In this document: positions 41,694-48,819 of the stretch, piece by piece
Position numbering within the stretch: position 1 is the first letter of the stretch
Layout of the letters: each line of letters begins with the position of its first letter
The notes under the pieces: generated by a model
What the model saw: the letters and a program-made list of their open reading frames with translations, nothing else
The model's database searches: none
What the model was told of the DNA's origin: nothing
DNA from: Betaproteobacteria bacterium
GTDB lineage: Bacteria; Pseudomonadota; Gammaproteobacteria; Burkholderiales; Usitatibacteraceae
Direction: 5' to 3'
Assembly (NCBI GenBank): GCA_016720855.1
Contig: JADKJU010000002.1
Span: forward strand, 1,178,001-1,242,000
Length of the DNA: 64,000 nt
Program-made: the position numbers and the translations under genes

Positions 41694-43389
41694 CTCATTC
41701 GCCGCGACAGCGCAACTCAGGCCCTCGCAGCCGGAGCCGCCCAGCGGCTGGACGACGAAGGCGCTGGTCACCGCGAAGAAGTACGCCGTCGTCGCGGCCC
41801 ACCCCCTTGCCGCCGACGCCGGCCTCGCGATGCTGGACAAGGGTGGGAGCGCGGTGGATGCCGCCATCGCCACGCAGCTCGTCCTGGGCCTGGTCGAGCC
41901 GCAAGCCTCCGGGCTCGGAGGCGGCGCATTCCTCATCGTCCACGAGGCGAAGGGCAAGCGCACCTTTGCCTATGACGGGCGCGAGACGGCTCCCTCCGGG
42001 GCCCTGCCGCAACTTTTCATCGGCGCCGACGGCAAGCCCATGCCCTTCCAGGCCGCCGTGGTCGGCGGGCGCTCCGTGGGCGTGCCAGGCACGCCACGCC
42101 TGCTGGAGGTAGCGTACGCGAGGCACGGAAAGCTCCCTTGGGCGACGATCTTCCAGCCCGCCATCGACATCGCCGAGAAAGGCTTTCCGATGTCGCACCG
42201 GCTCTTCACTCTGGTGAGCAAGGATGCGAGCCTCGCGGAGCAGCCGGCGGCGAGGGACTACTTCCTCGGTCCCGACGGGAAGCCGAAACCCGTCGGCACG
42301 CTGCTGAAGAATCCCGAGTACGCGCGCACGCTCCGGGCCATCGTCGCGAAGGGCGCGGACGCCTTCTACGGCGGCGAGATCGCGGCCGATATCGTGGCGG
42401 CCGTGCGCGCTCACCGGAATCCCGGCTCCATGACGCTCGAGGACCTGTCCGGCTATCGCGTTCGCGATGTGGAACCGCTCTGCGGCGGCTACCGCGAATG
42501 GACGCTGTGCGGCATGCCGCCGTCGTCGTCCGGGGGCATCGCCGTGCTGCAGATCCTGGGCGTGCTCCAGGGACGCGACATGGCGAACCTGCGGCCGGGC
42601 TCTGCGCACGCCGTGCACCTCGTCTCGGAAGGCGGCCGCCTCGCCTTCGCCGACCGCAACCGCTACGTGGGCGACGATCGCTTCGTCGACGTGCCGGTGA
42701 AAGGGCTCGTGGACGCGGGCTACCTCGCGGACCGCGCAAAGCTGATCGCCACCGACAAGGCGATGGGCCGCGCGCAGCCGGGTCATCCGCCGGGCCTCAG
42801 GGTGGCGTTTGCCGACGACCCGGTGGACGAGGTCGCGGGCACCAGCCACATCGCGGTCGTGGACGGGCAGGGAAACGCCGTCTCCATGACGACGACCATC
42901 GAGGGCTACTTCGGCTCGAAGCAGATGGTGCACGGGTTCCTCCTCAACAACGAGCTCACCGATTTCAACTTCCAGCCGGTCGAGCAGGGGCACACGGTCG
43001 CCAATGCCGTGGCGCCCGGCAAGCGGCCGCGCAGCTCCATGGCCCCCTTTGTCGTGCTGGACGCGAAGACGGGCCGCCTGGAGGAGGTGATCGGCAGCCC
43101 CGGCGGCAGCCTCATCATCAACTACGTCGCCAAGGCGCTCCTCGCGACGCTGGACTGGAAGATGGACATGCAGTCGGCCCTCGCGCTTCCCAACTTCGGC
43201 AGCCGCGGGGGGCCCACCGAAATCGAGGCGGGCACGGAACTCGAGGGCGTGTCCGCCGCTCTGAAGGCGATGGGCCACGAGGTTCGCGCCATCGACATGA
43301 CCAGCGGACTGGCCGGCATCCGCCGAACGCCGACGGGCTGGGAAGCCGGTGCCGACCCGCGTCGCGAAGGCGTGGCTCGCGGCCGCTAG
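41635..43389 (+). CDS. ggt: gamma-glutamyltransferase (glutathione hydrolase)
   Basis: 584 residues; a periplasmic Ntn-hydrolase that cleaves or transfers the gamma-glutamyl group of glutathione and related compounds. The precursor self-cleaves before Thr403 (AGTSHIAVVD), giving large and small subunits. Other motifs: HPLAADAGLAMLDKGGSAVDAA, EPQASGLGGGAFL, MPPSSSGGIAVLQ, MTTTIEGYFGS, LNNELTDF and GSPGGSLIINYV. The signal peptide (to about residue 27) lies inside a dispersed repeat: GTG 41635 is repeat-derived, with an AAGGAA Shine-Dalgarno six bases upstream but outside the repeat. A distant paralogue is at 61282-62868. Confidence 0.94.
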   Translation: MFIRVHPCPRLWLASLLVATSFAATAQLRPSQPEPPSGWTTKALVTAKKYAVVAAHPLAADAGLAMLDKGGSAVDAAIATQLVLGLVEPQASGLGGGAFLIVHEAKGKRTFAYDGRETAPSGALPQLFIGADGKPMPFQAAVVGGRSVGVPGTPRLLEVAYARHGKLPWATIFQPAIDIAEKGFPMSHRLFTLVSKDASLAEQPAARDYFLGPDGKPKPVGTLLKNPEYARTLRAIVAKGADAFYGGEIAADIVAAVRAHRNPGSMTLEDLSGYRVRDVEPLCGGYREWTLCGMPPSSSGGIAVLQILGVLQGRDMANLRPGSAHAVHLVSEGGRLAFADRNRYVGDDRFVDVPVKGLVDAGYLADRAKLIATDKAMGRAQPGHPPGLRVAFADDPVDEVAGTSHIAVVDGQGNAVSMTTTIEGYFGSKQMVHGFLLNNELTDFNFQPVEQGHTVANAVAPGKRPRSSMAPFVVLDAKTGRLEEVIGSPGGSLIINYVAKALLATLDWKMDMQSALALPNFGSRGGPTEIEAGTELEGVSAALKAMGHEVRAIDMTSGLAGIRRTPTGWEAGADPRREGVARGR

Positions 43390-43440
43390 ACCTCATTTCC
43401 GGCTTTTCCGACAATCCGAAACGCAGAGAAAGGAAACACC

Positions 43441-43893
43441 TTGAAGAAGATCGTCATCGCAACCGCCCTTGCCATCGCGCCGATTGCCGCCCTTGCACAA
43501 ATCGGCATGGCGCCTGCGGCTGCCGCGACGCCGGCCCCGGCCGTCACGGAGCTGGTCAAGAAGGACACCAAGGTCGGTGAAGGCAAGCTTGCCGAGAAGG
43601 AAAAGGCCGTCCTCGTGCACTACACCGGCTGGATCTACGATCCGAAGGCCCCCGACCACAAGGGCGCCCAGTTCGACACTTCCGTGGGAAGGGCCACTCC
43701 GTTCAGCTTCTTGATCGGCAGGGGGCGCGTCATCAAGGGCTGGGACGAAGGCGTTCCCGGGATGAAGGAAGGCGGCAAGCGAACGCTCATCATTCCGCCC
43801 GCCATGGGTTACGGCGACAAGGGGGCCGGCGGCGTCATCCCGCCCAACGCGACGCTGCTGTTCGAAGTCGAGCTCATCACCGTGATCAACTGA
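43441..43893 (+). CDS. FKBP-type peptidyl-prolyl cis-trans isomerase, periplasmic
   Basis: 150 residues. Starts at TTG 43441 with AAGGAAA upstream. Signal peptide (MKKIVIATALAIAPIAALAQ), then a single FKBP domain: VHYTGWIYDPKAPDHKG, FDTSVGRATPFSFLIGRGRVIKGWDEGVPGM and KEGGKRTLIIPPAMGYGDKG...IPPNATLLFEVELI (broken by GAGGV). All the usual pocket residues (Tyr, Phe, Asp, Trp, Tyr) are present. Speeds proline isomerisation during folding of exported proteins. Follows ggt by 51 bp and precedes a PEBP-like gene by 19 bp. Confidence 0.95.
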   Translation: MKKIVIATALAIAPIAALAQIGMAPAAAATPAPAVTELVKKDTKVGEGKLAEKEKAVLVHYTGWIYDPKAPDHKGAQFDTSVGRATPFSFLIGRGRVIKGWDEGVPGMKEGGKRTLIIPPAMGYGDKGAGGVIPPNATLLFEVELITVIN

Positions 43894-43912
43894 AACAGGG
43901 AGGGGCATCCGA

Positions 43913-44542
43913 ATGCAAGTCACCAGCGCCAGCTTCCGGGACGGTGCGCCGATTCCCGCCGAATTCGCCTTCTGCGCGATGGACTCGAAGACGCACGCCA
44001 CGCTTTCGCAGAACCGCAATCCGCAGCTTGCCTGGACGGGCGTTCCTGCGGGCACGAAGTCCTTCGCGATCGTCTGCCACGATCCCGACGTGCCCAGCCG
44101 GGGAGACGACGTGAACCAGGAGGGGCGCACGGTGCCGGCTTCGCTGGCGCGCGTCGATTTCTTCCACTGGGTACTGGTGGACCTGCCGGCCTCGGTGACT
44201 TCCGTTGCGGCGGGCGAATTCGCCTCGGGCGTTACTCCCCGGGGCAAGCCCGGCCCGGCGGCGGCTCATGGCGCGCGTCAGGGCACCAACGACTACACGG
44301 GGTGGTTCGCGTCAGACAAGGACATGGCCGGCGACTACTACGGCTACGACGGTCCGTGCCCCCCGTGGAACGACGAGATTGCGCACCACTACGTGTTCAC
44401 GGTCTTCGCGCTCGACGTCGCGAGGCTCGCGGTGAACGGTCCCTTCATGGGCGCCCAGGCTCGCGAGGCGATGAGGGGTCACGTGCTCGGGCAGGCCTCG
44501 ATCACCGGCCGCTACACGCTCAACCCGGCCGTCAGGCTCTAG
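43913..44542 (+). CDS. YbhB/YbcL-family Raf-kinase-inhibitor-like protein (PEBP)
   Basis: 209 residues, no signal peptide, so cytoplasmic. Family motifs: FRDGAPIPAEFAFC, NRNPQLAWTGVPAGTKSFAIVCHDPDVPS, DFFHWVLVDLPAS, YYGYDGPCPPWNDEIAHHYVFTVFALD (split) and GHVLGQASITGRY. The conserved ligand-pocket residues (Asp-Pro-Asp, His of FHW, PCPP) are all present. The family binds phospholipid or small anions; bacterial function is unclear. The stop codon overlaps the GTG start of the CinA-type gene by one base, so they are cotranscribed. Confidence 0.92.
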   Translation: MQVTSASFRDGAPIPAEFAFCAMDSKTHATLSQNRNPQLAWTGVPAGTKSFAIVCHDPDVPSRGDDVNQEGRTVPASLARVDFFHWVLVDLPASVTSVAAGEFASGVTPRGKPGPAAAHGARQGTNDYTGWFASDKDMAGDYYGYDGPCPPWNDEIAHHYVFTVFALDVARLAVNGPFMGAQAREAMRGHVLGQASITGRYTLNPAVRL

Positions 44543-45312
44543 TGCCCGTCGGCATCCTGGTCATCGGCGACGAGATCCTGTCCGGCAAGCGGCAGGACAA
44601 GCACTTCGCCAAGGCGGTCGAGATCCTTGGCAGGCGCGGGCTCGAGCTCGACTGGGCGGAGTACCTCGGCGACGATCCGGCGCGCATCACCACCACCCTG
44701 CGCCGGACGTTCGCGACGGGCGACATCGTGTTCTCGTTCGGCGGAATCGGCGCAACGCCCGACGACCACACGCGGCAATGCGCGGCGGCGGCGCTGGGCC
44801 GGCTTCTCGCGCGCCATCCGGACGCGGTGAGGGAGATCGAGGCGCGCTTCGGCGAAGGCGCGTATCCGAAGCGCGTGCTGATGGCGGAGTTTCCCGAGGG
44901 TGCCGATGTCGTTCCCAACCCCGTGAACCGCATCGCCGGCTTCAGCGTAGGCACGCACTACTTCCTGCCCGGCTTTCCCGAGATGGCCTGGGCGATGATG
45001 GAGTGGGCGCTCGACACGAAGCATCGCGCGATCTTCCGCGACCACCTCCCCTTCGAGGAGGCAATCATCGTGAGCGGCGCGGGCGAGTCCGACCTGCTCG
45101 AGATCATGAACGCGGTGGTGCGCGACTATCCCGAGCTCAAGCTCTCGAGCCTGCCGACGTTTTCCGGCGGCGGGGCCCGGCTCATCGAACTTTCCGTGCG
45201 CGGGGATTCCGGGCGCGTCCCGGTCGCCATGGCGCAGGTGCGCGACGAGATCGCGAAGCTGGGTTACTCTTTCGCCAATCGGCCGGTGAAGCCGGCCCCC
45301 CTCAATCCCTGA
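44542..45312 (+). CDS. CinA-N / MoaB-like molybdopterin-binding domain protein
   Basis: 256 residues from GTG 44542, one base overlapping the previous stop. The N-terminal ~170 residues are the MoCF-binding fold: GILVIGDEILSGKRQDKHF, DIVFSFGGIGATPDDHTRQCAA and FPEGADVVPNPVNRIAGF. The rest matches the middle of CinA (HYFLPGFPEMAWAM). It lacks the C-terminal nicotinamide-nucleotide amidase domain of full CinA, so it is a stand-alone CinA-N protein, a form found in many proteobacteria. Possibly an ADP-ribose or nucleotide-metabolite hydrolase, as shown for the corresponding part of some CinA proteins. Confidence 0.88.
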   Translation: MPVGILVIGDEILSGKRQDKHFAKAVEILGRRGLELDWAEYLGDDPARITTTLRRTFATGDIVFSFGGIGATPDDHTRQCAAAALGRLLARHPDAVREIEARFGEGAYPKRVLMAEFPEGADVVPNPVNRIAGFSVGTHYFLPGFPEMAWAMMEWALDTKHRAIFRDHLPFEEAIIVSGAGESDLLEIMNAVVRDYPELKLSSLPTFSGGGARLIELSVRGDSGRVPVAMAQVRDEIAKLGYSFANRPVKPAPLNP

Positions 45313-45326
45313 GCTCAGGAGAACCC

Positions 45327-45722
45327 ATGGGACTGCTCGATTCCGTACTCGGTGCCCTCAACCAACGCGGCACCGGCAATCCGTTGCTCGATTCCGTTCT
45401 CGCGATGGTCAACAACCCGCAGACCGGCGGTCTCGAGGGCCTGCTCGCGAAATTGCAGCAGGGCGGCCTCGGCCATCTCGCGGACAGTTGGGTATCCACC
45501 GGCAAGAACCTCCCGGTCTCGGCGGACCAGATCACTGGCGCACTGGGCCCGGACCAGCTCGGCTCCCTCGCGCAGGGACTCGGGATGTCGCATGGGGACC
45601 TGTCCTCGAAGCTCGCGGAACTGCTGCCCGGCATCGTGGACAAGCTCACGCCCAACGGCCAGGTTCCCGATGCCGGCGCACTGGGGCAATTGCTGAACTC
45701 GTTCAAGGATCGCATCGGCTGA
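45327..45722 (+). CDS. YidB-family (DUF937) protein
   Basis: 131 residues: MGLLDSVLGAL at the start, a Gly/Asn-rich stretch with an internal echo (NPLLDSVLAMV), then GGLEGLLAKLQQGGLGHLADSWVSTGKN, LGPDQLGSLAQGLGMS, LSSKLAELLPGIVDKLTPNG and a helical end. This is the YidB/DUF937 pattern. Function unknown. AGGAGAA Shine-Dalgarno before the ATG. Its stop is 2 bp from the start of the next gene. Confidence 0.92.
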   Translation: MGLLDSVLGALNQRGTGNPLLDSVLAMVNNPQTGGLEGLLAKLQQGGLGHLADSWVSTGKNLPVSADQITGALGPDQLGSLAQGLGMSHGDLSSKLAELLPGIVDKLTPNGQVPDAGALGQLLNSFKDRIG

Positions 45723-45724
45723 CC

Positions 45725-46348
45725 GTGGCCCGGGGGTGGTCGATATCGCCGGAGATCGGGCCGGCAGCCCGGGGGATCCGCACCCGGCGCGCGTTACTCG
45801 CCCTGGCGCTGGTCCTGGCCGCCGCGCCCGCGATCGCCGACGAGGCGGCCGCCTGGGCCGCGCTGCGCAGCGGCGGCCACGTCGCTCTCGTCCGGCATGC
45901 GTCCACCGAACCCGGCCTGGGCGATCCGAAGGGCTACCGGCTCGACGACTGCGCCACGCAGCGCAACCTTTCCGTGCAGGGGCTCGAGGAATCGCGCCTT
46001 ATGGGCGAGAGATTCCGGCGTGAAGGCATTGCCGTGGACAGGGTCTACTCGAGCCCCTGGTGCCGCTGCAGGGACACCGCGAAGCAGGCGTTCGGCACGG
46101 CCGAGGAATGGCAGGCGCTTTCGAGCTTCTTCGACGATCCGCAACGCGGCCCCGGCCTCACGGAACGCGTGAAGCAGCGCATCGGGGGCTATTCCACGCG
46201 CCGACCGAAGGGCACGGTCGTCATGGTCACGCACCACGTGAACATCCTGGCGCTCACGAAACTCGCGGTCGGCACGGGAGAAGTCGTGGTCGTGCGGCCC
46301 GACGGCTGCTGCGGCCTGAAGGTGGTGGGGCTGGTCCGGATCCCGTGA
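45725..46348 (+). CDS. secreted histidine phosphatase family protein
   Basis: About 207 residues from GTG 45725; a signal peptide spans TRRALLALALVLAAAPAIAD (~21-40), so it is probably periplasmic. The histidine-phosphatase core has HVALVRHASTEPG (catalytic His of the RH motif), the family's VDRVYSSPWCRCRDTAKQAF and VVMVTHHVNILALT with the second His. Substrate unknown; similar small proteins act on phospho-sugars or lipid phosphates. The start is uncertain because the region before the signal peptide is unusually long (SISPEIGPAARGIR). Confidence 0.85.
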   Translation: MARGWSISPEIGPAARGIRTRRALLALALVLAAAPAIADEAAAWAALRSGGHVALVRHASTEPGLGDPKGYRLDDCATQRNLSVQGLEESRLMGERFRREGIAVDRVYSSPWCRCRDTAKQAFGTAEEWQALSSFFDDPQRGPGLTERVKQRIGGYSTRRPKGTVVMVTHHVNILALTKLAVGTGEVVVVRPDGCCGLKVVGLVRIP

Positions 46349-46355
46349 ACGCCCG

Positions 46356-46832
46356 TCAGGTATAGGCGAGCAGCCGCCCGCAGGCAATCACCGCGGCCCA
46401 GATCGCCAGCGAGAGGGCGACCGAGATTCGCGCCGCGACCGGGGCACGCACGCCCGTATCCCATGCATTCACGCCCTGGTACGGCCCGGTGCGGAAGATC
46501 ATCGCGTTGATGCCCGCGGCGAGCAGCAGCCCCATCTTGAGCACGAACAGGCGGCTGTCGATGAGGTCGTCGGCGTTGGCAAGGAAAAGCAGCCCGCCGG
46601 TGGGCACGATGAGCGCAAGCGCCGCGGCGCTCCATGGCAGCAGATGACCCGACAGCGCGCGCACCGACAGGTGCTTCGAGAGTCCGAGCACGCGCAGGTC
46701 GAAGGCGAAGACGCTGCCGACGAGCACGACGAAGCCCAGGGTGTGCGCGATCTCGAGCGCGGGCTGCGCCCACGCGGACTCGCGCAGCAGGATCACGAAC
46801 GGCACCGCGTCGAGGGGGTTGGCCGTATTCAC
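46356..46832 (-). CDS. DUF6644-like four-helix membrane protein
   Basis: 158 residues with helices near 25-45, 62-82, 95-112 and 132-152. Sequence features: RESAWAQPALEIAHTLGFVV, LVGSVFAFDLRVLGLSKHL and VLKMGLLLAAGINAMIF. This pattern (His in the first helix, GSV..FDLR.LG) fits the DUF6644/CopD-like membrane proteins; histidines could bind haem or metal. It is the last gene of the four-gene minus-strand operon, 4 bp after hslR. Confidence 0.75.
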   Translation of the reverse strand: MNTANPLDAVPFVILLRESAWAQPALEIAHTLGFVVLVGSVFAFDLRVLGLSKHLSVRALSGHLLPWSAAALALIVPTGGLLFLANADDLIDSRLFVLKMGLLLAAGINAMIFRTGPYQGVNAWDTGVRAPVAARISVALSLAIWAAVIACGRLLAYT

Positions 46833-46836
46833 CGGC

Positions 46837-47232
46837 TCAGTCCTCGTCCTGGCGCTGGAAGAAGTGCACGAGAGTGCGGCGGTCCTTCTTGGTGGGCCGG
46901 CCCTTGAAGACCGGAGGCGGCATGGCCTTGAGCTCGGCCGCCACGGCCTCGCGCCGGGCGCGGCTCTGCGCCGTTTCCTCGTACAGCTTGTGCGCTTCGG
47001 ATGCCGGTCCGCGCCGGTCCGAAATCGCCATCACCGTCACCAGGTGCTCGAAGGGCGGCCGCCGGATCGCCAGCGTGTCGCCCGGCTTCACCGTCTTAGA
47101 GGGTCTGGCCCGGTCGCCGTTCACGCTGATGCGGCCGGCGTCGATCGCCTGGACCGCCAGGGCGCGCGTCTTGAAGAAGCGAGCGGCCCAGAGGAACTTG
47201 TCCAGCCGGAGGGATCCGGCGCTCCCGCTCAT
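46837..47232 (-). CDS. hslR: Hsp15-type S4 RNA-binding protein
   Basis: 131 residues. N-terminal S4 domain: LRLDKFLWAARFFKTRALAVQAIDAGRISVNGDRARPSKTVKPGD (split here). The C-terminal tail is basic with GRPTKKDRRTLVHFF, as in E. coli Hsp15. That protein binds stalled 50S subunits carrying nascent peptide after heat shock and helps recycle them. The ATG overlaps the stop of the proteasome-homologue gene by 4 bp (ATGA), so the two are translationally coupled. Confidence 0.93.
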   Translation of the reverse strand: MSGSAGSLRLDKFLWAARFFKTRALAVQAIDAGRISVNGDRARPSKTVKPGDTLAIRRPPFEHLVTVMAISDRRGPASEAHKLYEETAQSRARREAVAAELKAMPPPVFKGRPTKKDRRTLVHFFQRQDED

Positions 47233-47798
47233 TCGAGGAGCGTCACCGTGTGCAGGGACATCGGCAGCGACGACCCCGTATCGTATTCGGCGCCGGCTTC
47301 CACGCCGATCCTCGCCACGGACTCGGGGTTGCGCGCCCGTGGGTAGGAGACATACATGGCGCCCAGCGCGAAATCACGACCCGATCCGATGGCCCAGTAG
47401 CGGTCGAACTCGAACACTTCGCGCATCGAATACACCGCGAAGATGCCCGAGGGGTTGGCGATCATCACCGTCATCTGCGAGGACTCGTACGGATCGTCCT
47501 CCTCCTCCTTGGGGTTGAGGAATGCCTCGTCCTTGAGCAGCGGGTGCAGGCGCCGGAAGGATTCGTAGATCGCCTCCTTGCCATGCAGCGCGAGATCGGG
47601 ATTGCGCCCGAGGAGGTTCTCCAGCACGAGCTGGTGCGCCGCGCTGCCGGCCACGCCGATGAAGGAGTCGGCATAGGTGATGATCTTGTGGGGGTTGCGG
47701 TCGTAGGCGGGGGCGAGCCGCGTGGTCCCGAAGGTGGTGAGGGAATCGGCGGCGAGGGCGGCCTGCCTGCCCTTGCGGACAGCGACGATGGTGGTCAT
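47229..47798 (-). CDS. orphan proteasome-like Ntn hydrolase, betaproteobacterial proteasome homologue (BPH) type
   Basis: 189 residues of proteasome beta-subunit/HslV fold. MTTIVAVRKGRQAALAADS starts like HslV: after Met removal Thr2 is the N-terminal nucleophile, Asp18 matches catalytic Asp17, and Lys38 (NPHKIITY) is the likely catalytic Lys. FIGVAGSAAHQ is the conserved Gly-rich loop; YWAIGSGRDFALGAMY the C-terminal core signature. It is not HslV itself, because no hslU follows and the central segment is longer and acidic (LNPKEEEDDPYE). Best fit is BPH, a self-compartmentalising peptidase described in betaproteobacteria. It overlaps both the upstream exporter (4 bp) and hslR (4 bp), linking it to a heat-shock gene. 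Confidence 0.85.
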   Translation of the reverse strand: MTTIVAVRKGRQAALAADSLTTFGTTRLAPAYDRNPHKIITYADSFIGVAGSAAHQLVLENLLGRNPDLALHGKEAIYESFRRLHPLLKDEAFLNPKEEEDDPYESSQMTVMIANPSGIFAVYSMREVFEFDRYWAIGSGRDFALGAMYVSYPRARNPESVARIGVEAGAEYDTGSSLPMSLHTVTLLE

Positions 47799-48685
47799 GG
47801 TTTGCCTATTCTAGTCCCGCGCGTGACGAGGGCGACGCCGGCTGCCGAGACGGCGAGTCCAGCGAGCGCGATTCCGGGCAGGCGCTCTCCGAAGAGCAGG
47901 AAGGCCATCACGGCAGTCACGGGCGGGGTGAGGAAGAAGTAGCTCGAGACGCGCGAAGCTTCACCGTGGCGGATCATCATGAAGAGGATCCCGATGGCGC
48001 CCGTCGAAAGTACGAGGACGAGCCAGCCGAGCGCGAACACGAATTGCGGCGTCCACTGCACCAGGCCCGTCTCGGTCGCGAGAGCGGCGATGAAGGTGAC
48101 GGCACCGGCGGACGAGTACTGGATCACGCCCCCGGTGAGCATCGGCACGGCGCCGCAGAAGCGCTTCTGATAGAGCGTGCCGGCGGTGATTCCGCCCAGC
48201 GCGAAGAGAATCGACGCGTACGCGGTGGCATCCGTGGAGATTCCGCTCCACTTGCCCGCGACGACGAGCACAAGCCCGCCGAAGCCCAGCGCGATGCCAA
48301 GCCACTGCCGCCCCGTGAGCCGCTCGCCCAGCAGTGGCCCTGCGGCCAGCGCGGTGAGAATGGGCTGCATGCCCACGATGAGGGACACCGTCGCGAGCGG
48401 CATGCCGCGCGCCACGCCGCAGAACACGCCCCCGAGGTAGGCGCCGTGCACCAGGAGGCCCGCGATGGCTGCGTGCCCCACCGCCGCGGGGGACGACGGC
48501 CAGGCCGCGCGCGTGACGAGCGTTGCCGCGAGCAGGAGTGCGACCACGACGAGGTAGCGCCACGAAAGGAACGTGAGGGGTTCGGCGAAGGGCGCGCCCA
48601 GGCGGCTGCCGATGAAGCCGGTGCTCCACAGGAAGACGAAAAGAGCGGGCGCCCAGCGCAGCCAGGCGGGAGGGGGGGAGTGCAT
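47795..48685 (-). CDS. EamA-family DMT superfamily transporter
   Basis: 296 residues, ten hydrophobic helices in two EamA repeats. Opening LRWAPALFVFLWSTGFIGSRLG is typical of drug/metabolite exporters; the second repeat has LYQKRFCGAVPMLTGGVIQY and a final FFLTPPVTAVMAFLLFGE with the family's proline and glutamate. Probable efflux of amino acids or metabolites; substrate not predictable. First gene of the operon with the proteasome homologue (4-bp overlap). Its ATG at 48685 is the tip of a large inverted repeat shared with the divergent ligase gene. Confidence 0.92.
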   Translation of the reverse strand: MHSPPPAWLRWAPALFVFLWSTGFIGSRLGAPFAEPLTFLSWRYLVVVALLLAATLVTRAAWPSSPAAVGHAAIAGLLVHGAYLGGVFCGVARGMPLATVSLIVGMQPILTALAAGPLLGERLTGRQWLGIALGFGGLVLVVAGKWSGISTDATAYASILFALGGITAGTLYQKRFCGAVPMLTGGVIQYSSAGAVTFIAALATETGLVQWTPQFVFALGWLVLVLSTGAIGILFMMIRHGEASRVSSYFFLTPPVTAVMAFLLFGERLPGIALAGLAVSAAGVALVTRGTRIGKP

Positions 48686-48819
48686 GGGAGGAGGAATTGG
48701 GGAAATCGGGGTCAGGTTACTTTACTCATCGCCCCGCGCAGTTGGGGCTCCATGACACTGTAAAGTAACCTGACTCCGATTTTTCCCTGACCCCGTTTTC
48801 TCCAATTCCTCCTCCCATG
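48683..48819. repeat. 137-bp dyad-symmetric element joining two divergent start codons
   Basis: Outer arms are a perfect 18-bp inverted repeat, CATGGGAGGAGGAATTGG at 48683-48700 and its complement at 48802-48819; the CAT and ATG at the tips are the two start codons. Inner arms of 21 bp (48705-48725 and 48760-48780, one mismatch) carry GGGGTCAGGTTACTTTAC. The centre holds a GCCCC/GGGGC hairpin. The right side has an extra partial copy of the CCTGACCCCG motif. The GGGGTCAGG core is shared with REP/MITE-like repeats seen in many proteobacteria. Confidence 0.9.

Noticed and set aside
47229..47798. Calling this gene hslV
   Set aside because: No hslU follows, the central region is longer and acidic, and the gene context differs; a BPH-type orphan subunit fits better.
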